From DASXTB01 sp036505615 (lineage in GTDB: Bacteria > Acidobacteriota > UBA6911 > JACQSX01), in contig DASXTB010000155.1 in assembly GCA_036505615.1 (NCBI GenBank), positions 1 to 16,901 of the forward strand: a stretch of 16,901 nt of DNA, written 5' to 3'. The notes below the pieces were generated by a model that was given only the letters and a program-made list of their open reading frames with translations, did no database searches and was not told where the DNA came from. The position numbers were made by a program, and so were the translations under genes. How positions within the stretch are numbered: position 1 is the first letter of the stretch; every line of letters begins with the position of its first letter. Positions 6,325 to 12,084 of this stretch are shown here, piece by piece.

Positions 6325-8037
6325 ATGAGCACACCTGGAATCCACCGCTGCTTACCCACTTTCGTTATTTTTATCCTCGTCATTGCCTCACCCTTTTCGG
6401 CCTCCCGCGATCCAATTGCCGCCAAAAACGGAATGGTGGTTTCAGTGGATGGCCTGGCTTCTCAGGTGGGCATCGACATTCTGCGGAAGGGCGGCAATGC
6501 CGTTGACGCCGCCGTCGCAGTGGGCTTTGCCCTGGCAGTGGTACACCCTGGCGCCGGTAATATCGGCGGTGGTGGATTCATGGTAATTCACATGGACCGG
6601 AATGGAGAAGAAACGACTCTTGACTACAGGGAAACAGCTCCTGCCACGGCATCCAGGGAGATGTACCTTGACGACAATGGCAAGGTTATTCCACGCCTTT
6701 CCACGGTCGGCCACAAAGCGGTGGCTGTGCCTGGCTCGGTCCGAGGTTTGAACGAGGCCTGGAAGAAGTACGGACAGCTGAAATGGGAGGAGCTTGTCCA
6801 GCCTGCCATCGAACTGGCGGAGAAAGGCTTCCCGGCAAGCGCCGCTCTGGTTCAATCGCTTAAGGAAAAAGCGATTGCTGACAAGCTGAGCCAGTTTCCC
6901 GAAAGTAAACGGATCTTCCTGAACAACGGCAATTTCTACAGCGAAGGAGATCTGCTCGTTCAAAAGGAACTGGGCGCGACATTGCGGCGCATTTCCCACC
7001 AAGGTCCGGCCGGTTTCTATGAAGGACCTGTAGCGGAAGCTACCGTTAAGGAAATGGAGAAGCACGGAGGGCTGATTACTCTGTCGGACCTGAAAAACTA
7101 TCAGGTTCGCTTCCGGTCCCCCATTCGCGGCTCCTACCGAGGCTACGAAATAATCTCGATGGGGCCGCCCAGTTCAGGCGGTATCGCGTTGATCGAGATG
7201 CTTAATATGCTGGAGCGCTTTCCGGTGGCCCAACTGGGCTTTGCGTCTTCGCGGGAAATTCATCTGAAGGCTGAAATCATGCGCCGTGCTTTCGCTGATC
7301 GCGCTGAATTCCTCGGTGATTCTGATTTTGTCAAGGTGCCCGGCAAGGGGCTCACTTCGAAGGAATACGCGGCCCTGGTTTCCTCCGGCATTTCCGGTGA
7401 CTATGCTTCACCCAGCAGCGTCGTCGGCCATGGGAAACCGGCCGCCTACGAATCTCCTGAGACGACTCACTATTCGGTGGTCGATAAAGATGACAACGCC
7501 GTGGCGGTTACCACGACTCTGAACGACAGCTACGGATCCGGGGTGACGGTTGCCGGCGCGGGCTTTTTGTTGAACGACGAGATGGACGACTTTACTTCCA
7601 AACCGGGCGTACCCAATATGTTCAAATTGATCCAGGGAGAAGCCAATGCCATCGCGCCCAAAAAACGCCCGCTCAGTGCGATGACTCCCACAATTGTGAA
7701 GAAGGACAACAAGCTGTTCATAGTGACAGGATCTCCGGGCGGTCCCACGATAATCAACACCGTCTTCCAGGTTTTAGTGAATGTCATTGACCACAGAATG
7801 AATATCCAGGAAGCAGTCGACGCGTCCCGCGTGCACCACCAATGGCTTCCCGATGAGCTTCTGGTGGAAAAGGACGGCATTTCCAGGGATGTAGAACGGG
7901 CTTTGGAAGGCAAGGGCCACGTGCTGAAGTTTCGAGACAAGATTGGCGATGCGCATTCTATACTGATTGATCCACAAACTCGTGTTCGCTACGGCGCAGC
8001 CGATCCGCGCCGGTCTGGCCTTGCGGTCGGGTATTGA
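6325..8037 (+). CDS. ggt: Gamma-glutamyltransferase (glutathione hydrolase), exported
   Basis: The 570-aa product has an N-terminal signal segment (about 10-26, LPTFVIFILVIASPFSAS) and the complete gamma-glutamyltransferase fold. The proenzyme cuts itself before T380 in SPETTHYSVVD, which becomes the nucleophile at the N-terminus of the small subunit. Other marks are YRETAP with the substrate-binding Arg (R102), GNIGGGGFMVIH, GPPSSGG in the large subunit, NDSYGSGVTVAGAGFLLNDEMDDF in the small subunit and the oxyanion loop GSPGG (469-473). A lid loop of the E. coli type (KPGVPNMF to ANAIAPKKRPLS) is present. The enzyme transfers or hydrolyses gamma-glutamyl groups of glutathione and related peptides in the periplasm. 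The ribosome binding site is poor (AGG 10 bases before the ATG). The gene lies directly behind the hairpin element at 6173-6301. Confidence 0.96.
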   Translation: MSTPGIHRCLPTFVIFILVIASPFSASRDPIAAKNGMVVSVDGLASQVGIDILRKGGNAVDAAVAVGFALAVVHPGAGNIGGGGFMVIHMDRNGEETTLDYRETAPATASREMYLDDNGKVIPRLSTVGHKAVAVPGSVRGLNEAWKKYGQLKWEELVQPAIELAEKGFPASAALVQSLKEKAIADKLSQFPESKRIFLNNGNFYSEGDLLVQKELGATLRRISHQGPAGFYEGPVAEATVKEMEKHGGLITLSDLKNYQVRFRSPIRGSYRGYEIISMGPPSSGGIALIEMLNMLERFPVAQLGFASSREIHLKAEIMRRAFADRAEFLGDSDFVKVPGKGLTSKEYAALVSSGISGDYASPSSVVGHGKPAAYESPETTHYSVVDKDDNAVAVTTTLNDSYGSGVTVAGAGFLLNDEMDDFTSKPGVPNMFKLIQGEANAIAPKKRPLSAMTPTIVKKDNKLFIVTGSPGGPTIINTVFQVLVNVIDHRMNIQEAVDASRVHHQWLPDELLVEKDGISRDVERALEGKGHVLKFRDKIGDAHSILIDPQTRVRYGAADPRRSGLAVGY

Positions 8038-8306
8038 GCGGGAGAGTGGGAGAACCGGTGAGTGGGAGAGCGGCGGAGCGGGAGAGTGGGTGACCGGACG
8101 GGGCGACTAGTACTTTACTGTTTGCGTTCTCTCTTTGAATCCTTGTCTCTTGTCTTCGTCTCCCCCGCTCAGCCGCTCTGCCTCTCACCTACTCTCCCGC
8201 TCACCCACTCACCGGCTCCCCCGCTCTCCTGCTTACTAGTCCCCCGCTCCCCCGGCCACCCGCTCTCCCGCTCTCCCGCTCTTCCCTCGCCGCGTCACCG
8301 TGTCCC
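8038..8306. repeat. Low-complexity inverted-repeat element, purine-rich left arm and pyrimidine-rich right arm
   Basis: From the stop of ggt the plus strand is a purine-rich series of near-repeats of GGGAGAGTGGGTGA/GAGCGGGAGAG (8038-8104), ending in GACTAGTA at 8105-8112. After a more ordinary spacer (8113-8160) come pyrimidine-rich repeats of CTCCCGCTCACCCACTCACCGG. Then TACTAGTC at 8234-8241 opens an arm (to about 8285) that is a near reverse complement of the left arm. It ends with CGCCGCGTCACCGTGTCCC (8288-8306), which returns inverted at 15843-15861 with 18/19 identity. No stop codon interrupts plus frame 1 through it, so it joins the following TPR reading frame. Confidence 0.8.
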
Positions 8307-8325
8307 CGCGCCGCCGCGTCTGATT

Positions 8326-9132
8326 GTGATTATTTCTCTTCTGGTTTCCTGTGCGTTCCAACAACTCTCTGCACAGACCAACATCGCCCACCTGCGTTCC
8401 ATCTGGGATCTGGCCGATAAAGGAGAAAACCAGAGGGCGCTGCAACGGGCGCGCGAGTATCTTCAAAAAGAGCCATTCTCTGTAGAGGGGCTCGATCTGG
8501 CGGGTGTCCTCGCCACCAGGCTGGGGTCTCTGGCAGAGGCACGGGACTACTTGGTTCGGGCCGTGCGCGCGAAACCGGATTCTCCCCGCGTACTCTCCAA
8601 TCTGGGATTTGTGCACCTGCAAGAAAAGAACCCTGCGGAAGCGATTCGGTTCCTGCGCGCCGCTCTGGCGCTTGATCCTAAGCTGGCCGACGCGTGGAGT
8701 AATCTTGCAAGCGCTTTCGCCCTTCTGGGAGATAAGACAGCGGCGGAGGCGGCCAAACGCGAGAGCGTCGATCCTGACGAACAAGCTTCGCCATGCGTGG
8801 CGCTTGCAAAGTCCCTGAGATCCGCAGAGCAGCCCGTGGCTCAATTTGTTTCGTTGCAGAAACCCAGCAACCCGTGTGATACGCACTCACTGCCGATCCT
8901 GTTACCCGACCTACCCGCGGTTGTCCGGCTGCAAAAAACATCCGTTCTCTCGATGAGCATCAAGGATACGGCCCTGGGAGTGTGGATTTTTTGGAGCAGC
9001 CCCTCACCGGGTGTCTCGGGAAGCGCCCGTGTGACGAACGACTCACGAATCGAGATCTCCCTGCCTGAATCAGGAGTTCTGTATCTCACGGCCAGCCGAT
9101 CCGTCGAGATCGAGAATTGGTCGGTCCATTAG
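8326..9132 (+). CDS. Secreted TPR-repeat protein, true start uncertain
   Basis: The reliable part begins with a hydrophobic export signal (VIISLLVSCAFQQLSAQT, residues 1-18 from a GTG at 8326; LVSC could be a lipobox) and continues with about four tetratricopeptide repeats at residues 22-150, for example ALQRAREYLQKEPFSVEGL, RAVRAKPDSPRVLSNLGFVH and AALALDPKLADAWSNLASAFAL. The C-terminal 100 residues are beta-rich with no family I recognise. No ATG or ribosome binding site exists near 8326, and the frame is open upstream to a GTG at 8062 within the low-complexity repeat, where it would encode a Pro/Ser/Leu/Arg-rich stretch. The native 5' end has probably been altered by the repeat element. 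TPR proteins act as protein-interaction scaffolds; no partner is evident here. Confidence 0.7.
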   Translation: MIISLLVSCAFQQLSAQTNIAHLRSIWDLADKGENQRALQRAREYLQKEPFSVEGLDLAGVLATRLGSLAEARDYLVRAVRAKPDSPRVLSNLGFVHLQEKNPAEAIRFLRAALALDPKLADAWSNLASAFALLGDKTAAEAAKRESVDPDEQASPCVALAKSLRSAEQPVAQFVSLQKPSNPCDTHSLPILLPDLPAVVRLQKTSVLSMSIKDTALGVWIFWSSPSPGVSGSARVTNDSRIEISLPESGVLYLTASRSVEIENWSVH

Positions 9133-9182
9133 CCCGGGTTACAAAGACGTAACGCAAAGGCGCAAAGACGCAACTCGTCCGA

Positions 9183-9502
9183 GCCGCAACCAAAAAGGAC
9201 CGATCACGTTCACGCTCACGATCACGTCCACGTCAACGATTACGGCCACGTCTGGCCGTGTTGAAAATAACAATCGCAAATATCTCTCCTGGCCAGTTAA
9301 GTATGCCAGGAGGTTACTTATGCTCAGTTACTAAAAACTGGACGTCTACCAGTGTGCCATCGAGTTTCTCGCAGTGGCAATGCTGACCAAGATGATCAAA
9401 GTCTAACTGACGATCCAGCGAGTCGTTCGTCGTGGACGCGGACGTGGCCGTGGTCGTTGACCTGGACGTGATCGTGAACGGCGTTAATCCCGTTTTAGCC
9501 GC
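9183..9502. mobile_element. Inverted-repeat low-complexity element carrying a dead four-helix-bundle gene
   Basis: This element fills most of the 435-bp gap 9133-9567. Left part: GCCGCAACCAAAA (9183-9195), then degenerate repeats of ATCACGTTCACG. The left arm 9216-9252 and the right arm 9441-9477 are 37-bp inverted repeats with 34/37 identity. Between the arms lie a hairpin, CTCCTGGC (9286-9293) with GCCAGGAG (9305-9312), and a remnant reading frame (listed separately). Right of the arm, 9473-9502 (GTGAACGGCGTTAATCCCG onward) recurs on the opposite strand at 16506-16536. No transposase is present, so mobility is inferred from structure and copy number only. The stretch 9133-9182 has short AACGCAAAGGCGCAAAGACG repeats; 9503-9567 shows nothing. 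Confidence 0.6.
9320..9406 (+). pseudogene. Remnant of a four-helix-bundle (S23/IVP-like) protein gene with a nonsense codon
   Basis: A perfect ribosome binding site AGGAGG (9308-9313) sits 6 bases before ATG at 9320. The frame reads MLSY, then TAA at 9332-9334, then KLDVYQCAIEFLAVAM and a second TAA at 9404-9406. Reading the first TAA as its one-base neighbour CAA gives YQKLDVYQCAIEFLA, the typical opening of four-helix-bundle proteins (family TIGR02436, related to the protein encoded in 23S rRNA intervening sequences). An intact family member is about 115-125 aa; here homology fades after about 20 residues, so the copy is both truncated and interrupted. It lies between 37-bp inverted repeats. 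The family assignment rests on about 16 residues recalled by eye. Confidence 0.6.
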
Positions 9503-9567
9503 GGAATCTTCGCGCGAGAGAAAGAAATTCAGGGTTAGTGGTGCAAAGCGGATAAAGGCGATTGTCC

Positions 9568-10317
9568 TCACAAGTCCAAAGAGGCGTCTGTCATCATTTT
9601 GCTGAGCTTGAAAGAGACCTTGACTGCTACTCTCTTCGCTTGGGTCACAAACTGGACTTCCTCATCTGCCAGGTCGAACGCCGGTTTCCCATTCAAGGTG
9701 CGGGGAAAGGAAAACAACGCAACACCATCTTGGCGGTCTTTGGGGGCCGTGTAATTGCTCAGTTGCAGTCTCTTGCTCTTGTCCTTCTTGGACGACAGAA
9801 ACGTATTATCCTTCAAGTTCTCGAAAGCAACCTGATCAAAAGGATCCATGACTGGCGCAAGCACACAGATCAGATAGTCCTTCATAGGTTCCTGCACAAA
9901 TTTTTTGACTTCTGATTCGGGAGCGTTTCCCTGGAGTTGACCGAGCCGTCCCAAAGCTTGCCGGACTCTTCTTGAAGAGAACCATCGAACATAGATGGGA
10001 ACTAAATCGCGGTCGCCAAAGCTCACACCGGCTCGGGAAAGTCCGGATGCGCTGGTCTGCCCCGGCCCGACCGGTCGTGGCAGATCGGCCGCCCGACTGC
10101 TTGGAGATCCTCCTTCAACTATTAACACGCTTCCCAACACGGTCTGAGTTCGCGCCCAGGGGGATTCCGACAGCAGCGTTAACGCCTCTCTTTCCGACCA
10201 CTCAGTGAAAGGCTTCACTTCCCAAAAATCTTTGGCGCACAATACCCAAAGCGACATCGTCGCGACGATTGAAACCAGCCATCCGATTTTGTGCGCTTGT
10301 CTTGTCTGTCGCGCCAT
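9568..10317 (-). CDS. Membrane-anchored protein of an Acidobacteria-type (GWxTD-like) family
   Basis: The 249-aa product starts at ATG 10317, chosen because a strong site (AAGGGAGGG) lies 4-5 bases upstream; a GTG at 10362 would lengthen it by 15 residues but has no such site. Residues about 10-28 form an export signal or anchor (IGWLVSIVATMSLWVLCAK). After it comes KPFTEWSEREALTLLSESPWARTQTV, a motif (Trp-Ser/Thr-x-Glu, then Leu-x-x-SPWA) I know from secreted proteins of Acidobacteria, sometimes annotated as GWxTD-domain-like. The rest is mixed alpha/beta with an RRVRQALGRLGQL helix, a stretch PMKDYLICVLAPV, and a C-terminal basic strand. No catalytic motif is seen. It follows the small basic gene by 16 bp and probably shares its transcript. 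Confidence 0.75.
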   Translation of the reverse strand: MARQTRQAHKIGWLVSIVATMSLWVLCAKDFWEVKPFTEWSEREALTLLSESPWARTQTVLGSVLIVEGGSPSSRAADLPRPVGPGQTSASGLSRAGVSFGDRDLVPIYVRWFSSRRVRQALGRLGQLQGNAPESEVKKFVQEPMKDYLICVLAPVMDPFDQVAFENLKDNTFLSSKKDKSKRLQLSNYTAPKDRQDGVALFSFPRTLNGKPAFDLADEEVQFVTQAKRVAVKVSFKLSKMMTDASLDL

Positions 10318-10333
10318 TTGCCCTCCCTTCAGA

Positions 10334-10585
10334 TCATCGGCGGCCGCGCTTTGGCCTTTCACCGGGACCTGCTCCCTGGAGCCCGCCTGTTTTTTGAACT
10401 ATGTGGCTTTTGCGTCCGGCAGCGGCCCCTTTGGCGGGCTTTGTACCCCTCTGAATCTGTCTAATATTCTTCACTTTCTCGCTAGCTGAAATGCCAGGAT
10501 CCGTGTCCGTTTGCTGATATCCTCCACGGCCCACTCCGGCATCCTCACCCATTGCCTTTTGTCCACTCTTTCCAGCCCGCGCCAT
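10334..10585 (-). CDS. Small very basic Gly/Lys/Arg-rich protein, unknown family
   Basis: An 83-aa frame starts at ATG 10585 behind a near-perfect ribosome binding site (AGGAGGAGCT, spacing about 5). It begins MARAGKSGQKAMGED and ends in GPGERPKRGRR. It has neither signal peptide nor hydrophobic segment, is rich in Gly, Lys, Arg, Gln and Thr, and is probably disordered and able to bind nucleic acid by charge. The stop is 16 bp before the start of the membrane-anchored gene downstream, which also has a strong ribosome binding site, so the two form a likely operon. I do not recognise a family. The strong translation signal and operon position argue that it is real; the low-complexity composition argues some caution. 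Confidence 0.55.
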   Translation of the reverse strand: MARAGKSGQKAMGEDAGVGRGGYQQTDTDPGISASEKVKNIRQIQRGTKPAKGAAAGRKSHIVQKTGGLQGAGPGERPKRGRR

Positions 10586-10737
10586 AGCTCCTCCTGACAA
10601 AAATTTGGCTCAGCTAGTAGAAGAATAGCAGCGTTTGCACGTCAGCCTAGCCGGAATTATTCACAAACATTTTCTCATGCTGCCGTGCGCCGCAAACCAG
10701 GGCGTCCGCGAAGCGAGCCAAGCCCGGGAGGGGCCAA

Positions 10738-10842
10738 ATGAAAAAGCACAACATTCAATATGATGAGCGTTTCATCTGGGAATAACTTTCATTCTTCCTG
10801 CTGATTCTTTCGCCCCTGGCGGGGCTGGCGAGTTGTCAATAA
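10738..10842 (+). pseudogene. Small lipoprotein-like frame split by an in-frame TAA
   Basis: ATG at 10738 follows an excellent ribosome binding site (GGGAGGGG, 5 bases away). It encodes MKKHNIQYDERFIWE, then TAA at 10783-10785. In the same frame the next codons read LSFFLLILSPLAGLASCQ before a second TAA at 10840-10842. The second part looks like a lipoprotein export signal with lipobox LASC. Together they would make a 33-residue peptide with a basic start, a hydrophobic core and a Cys, but only if the first TAA were sense. It could be a decayed small lipoprotein gene or chance; length is too small for certainty. Confidence 0.3.
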
Positions 10843-10888
10843 CCTATAATTCCCACAGCTGCAGCATGAGAAAATGTATAAACTCTAG

Positions 10889-10909
10889 GGGCACGCTGGA
10901 AGCGTGCCC
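10889..10909. repeat. 9-bp hairpin of the GGGCACGCT type
   Basis: GGGCACGCT and AGCGTGCCC form a perfect 9-bp stem with a GGA loop. There is no T-tract. A related palindrome (CACGCA-TCG-TGCGTG followed by CCCTTCTTAAA) lies at 11885-11899, and a degenerate one at 12018-12048, so this is probably a dispersed hairpin motif. Confidence 0.6.
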
Positions 10910-11034
10910 TCCCAGGGTCATCGAGTCGACCTGCCTGACGGCTAGTCAACCAGTGCCAAAAACGCGCGCCCGATTTAGTGCTTTCCGTGTAAAATCTGCT
11001 CGGGCAAGAGTTTCTGCGAAACGCGGGAGTTTAC

Positions 11035-11856
11035 ATGAGAAGAATCCTGACAACTTGTTTCTTGATCGTGGCCGGCTGCGCCGGCTCTGTAAGAGCGCAA
11101 GCCCCGGCGCTTATTAATGATGAGTATCGTTTCCCGTTCTGGTCGGACGGTGACGTGGGTGGCCCTGGTCCCTTTCATTTTGGTTACCGCACCGGGTTTG
11201 TAATCACTAACCCGAATGACGAGCTGATGACTGTCGATTTAGTCTTGTACGATTCCGACGGCGGGATCGCTAATTTGCCTTTATCCGACGGACAGGTCCG
11301 GCAGCGGCTGGTGCGACCCCACGCGACCATTAACATCACCACTCCGGCATTATGGCAAAGCCCACAACACTTCGGCCAAGTTAGAGCGAACGGAAATTTC
11401 CCTTTTCTCATTTCCGTTCAGGTCGAACTTGTTCGCATTCAGGACCCGGCAATAGCCCCTACGAATCTTGACCCGCGGATTTCCGTGATGCGAATGGAAG
11501 CTTCGCGTACCCCCGTGACCGTGTTCATTTCGTGGGAAAGAAGCGCTACCACTGACACCGCCTTCATCTTTTCCAACACCTCTTCCGAGAAGAAGTCGGG
11601 ACTGATTACTGCCTATTCAGGGTTGATGCAGGGCGGCCTGTCCGTGACCGAAGTCACTGTTCCCGCCAATGGCACGATTATCACCACCATTAGCGACTTC
11701 AATAACAGCTTTTCTCCCGTCGTGTTTCCGGCCGAAGCCAGAAATCAGGGCGTACTTAAGGTCCAGTTCGGAGCGGGAACCGTGATGTCAACCGGCGTAG
11801 TGTTTCGGACCGTTCAGGATCCAATTGTGATGCCGGCGGCAATCGCCTCTCAGTGA
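11035..11856 (+). CDS. Exported protein of two similar beta-sandwich-like domains
   Basis: The 273-aa product starts at ATG 11035 with GGGAG 7 bases upstream. Its N-terminus MRRILTTCFLIVAGCAGSVRAQA can be read as a lipoprotein signal (lipobox VAGC, C15) or a standard signal peptide cut after AQA (22). The mature part appears to hold two related beta domains: one from about 50 (TGFVITNPNDELMTVDLVLYDSDG to NGNFPFLISVQVELVR) and one from about 173 (DTAFIFSNTSSEKKSGLITAYS to GVLKVQFGAGTVMSTGVVFRTVQ). Each has a strand-rich opening, a 'VxPxxTINIT/VPANGTIITT' edge and a closing strand pair. Such domains are common in secreted proteins of Acidobacteria and may bind surfaces or partners. No enzymatic motif is seen. 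It is probably a single-gene transcript. Confidence 0.75.
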   Translation: MRRILTTCFLIVAGCAGSVRAQAPALINDEYRFPFWSDGDVGGPGPFHFGYRTGFVITNPNDELMTVDLVLYDSDGGIANLPLSDGQVRQRLVRPHATINITTPALWQSPQHFGQVRANGNFPFLISVQVELVRIQDPAIAPTNLDPRISVMRMEASRTPVTVFISWERSATTDTAFIFSNTSSEKKSGLITAYSGLMQGGLSVTEVTVPANGTIITTISDFNNSFSPVVFPAEARNQGVLKVQFGAGTVMSTGVVFRTVQDPIVMPAAIASQ

Positions 11857-11884
11857 AATCTTTCCGACAAGTTTGCGGGAGCCC

Positions 11885-11899
11885 CACGCATCGTGCGTG
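11885..11899. repeat. Palindrome CACGCA-TCG-TGCGTG after the beta-domain gene
   Basis: A 6-bp perfect stem with a TCG loop lies 29 bp after the stop at 11856. It is followed by CCCTTCTTAAAA, a weak T/A tract, so it might end transcription. It belongs to the same GCACGC-type hairpin set as 10889-10909. Confidence 0.4.
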
Positions 11900-11967
11900 C
11901 CCTTCTTAAAATTGGCGGGGCCGCGCAAATCATGGGCGCTCTCGTATTTATTCCTTGTTTGAAAAAC

Positions 11968-11976
11968 TGCTAGAAT
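11968..11976 (+). promoter_or_regulatory. Candidate extended -10 promoter for metH
   Basis: TGCTAGAAT, identical to the element upstream of the VWA gene, lies 108 bp before the metH ATG. The candidate -35 at 17 bases (TTATTC) is poor. If it is used, the metH leader is about 100 nt long and contains a GCACGC-type hairpin copy at 12018-12048. Confidence 0.4.
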
Positions 11977-12084
11977 AGAACGTTTTGAGTGCGCCATGCT
12001 GGGAGTGCACACATCTTGCGTGCCGCTCTTAAGAATGCAAAAGCACGCTGGAAAGGTGCGCAACATGGCTTCGAATCAGCGACT

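Larger units (their letters stand above)
10586..11034. other. 449-bp gap between divergent genes: one broken small frame, one hairpin
   Basis: This stretch separates the minus-strand pair (9568-10585) from the plus-strand gene at 11035. It contains the interrupted small frame at 10738-10842 and the hairpin at 10889-10909. TAAAAT at 10990-10995 could be a -10 box for the 11035 gene, but no -35 matches. Nothing else is recognisable. Confidence 0.5.

Noticed and set aside
6093..6425. Minus-strand 110-codon frame across the larE-ggt gap
   Set aside because: It consists of hairpin element sequence plus antisense of two clear genes.
8236..8886. 216-codon minus-strand frame opposite the TPR gene
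   Set aside because: It runs through the repeat and lies opposite clear TPR motifs; no recognisable protein features.
9133..9260. CRISPR-like repeats (ATCACGTTCACG words)
   Set aside because: Unit length and spacing are irregular, there are no unique spacers and no cas genes.
9314..9571. 85-codon minus-strand frame with Ser/Thr-rich stretch
   Set aside because: The stretch is produced by low-complexity repeat DNA; the plus-strand remnant explains the region better.
11989..12084. N-terminal extension of MetH from GTG 11989
   Set aside because: The 32 added residues fall in repeat-like DNA, match nothing in MetH, and start only about 5 bases after the expected transcription start of the TGCTAGAAT promoter.
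11857..12084. Cobalamin riboswitch before metH
   Set aside because: No B12-box-like GCCACTG or conserved core could be found, and the region is too short and repeat-derived.
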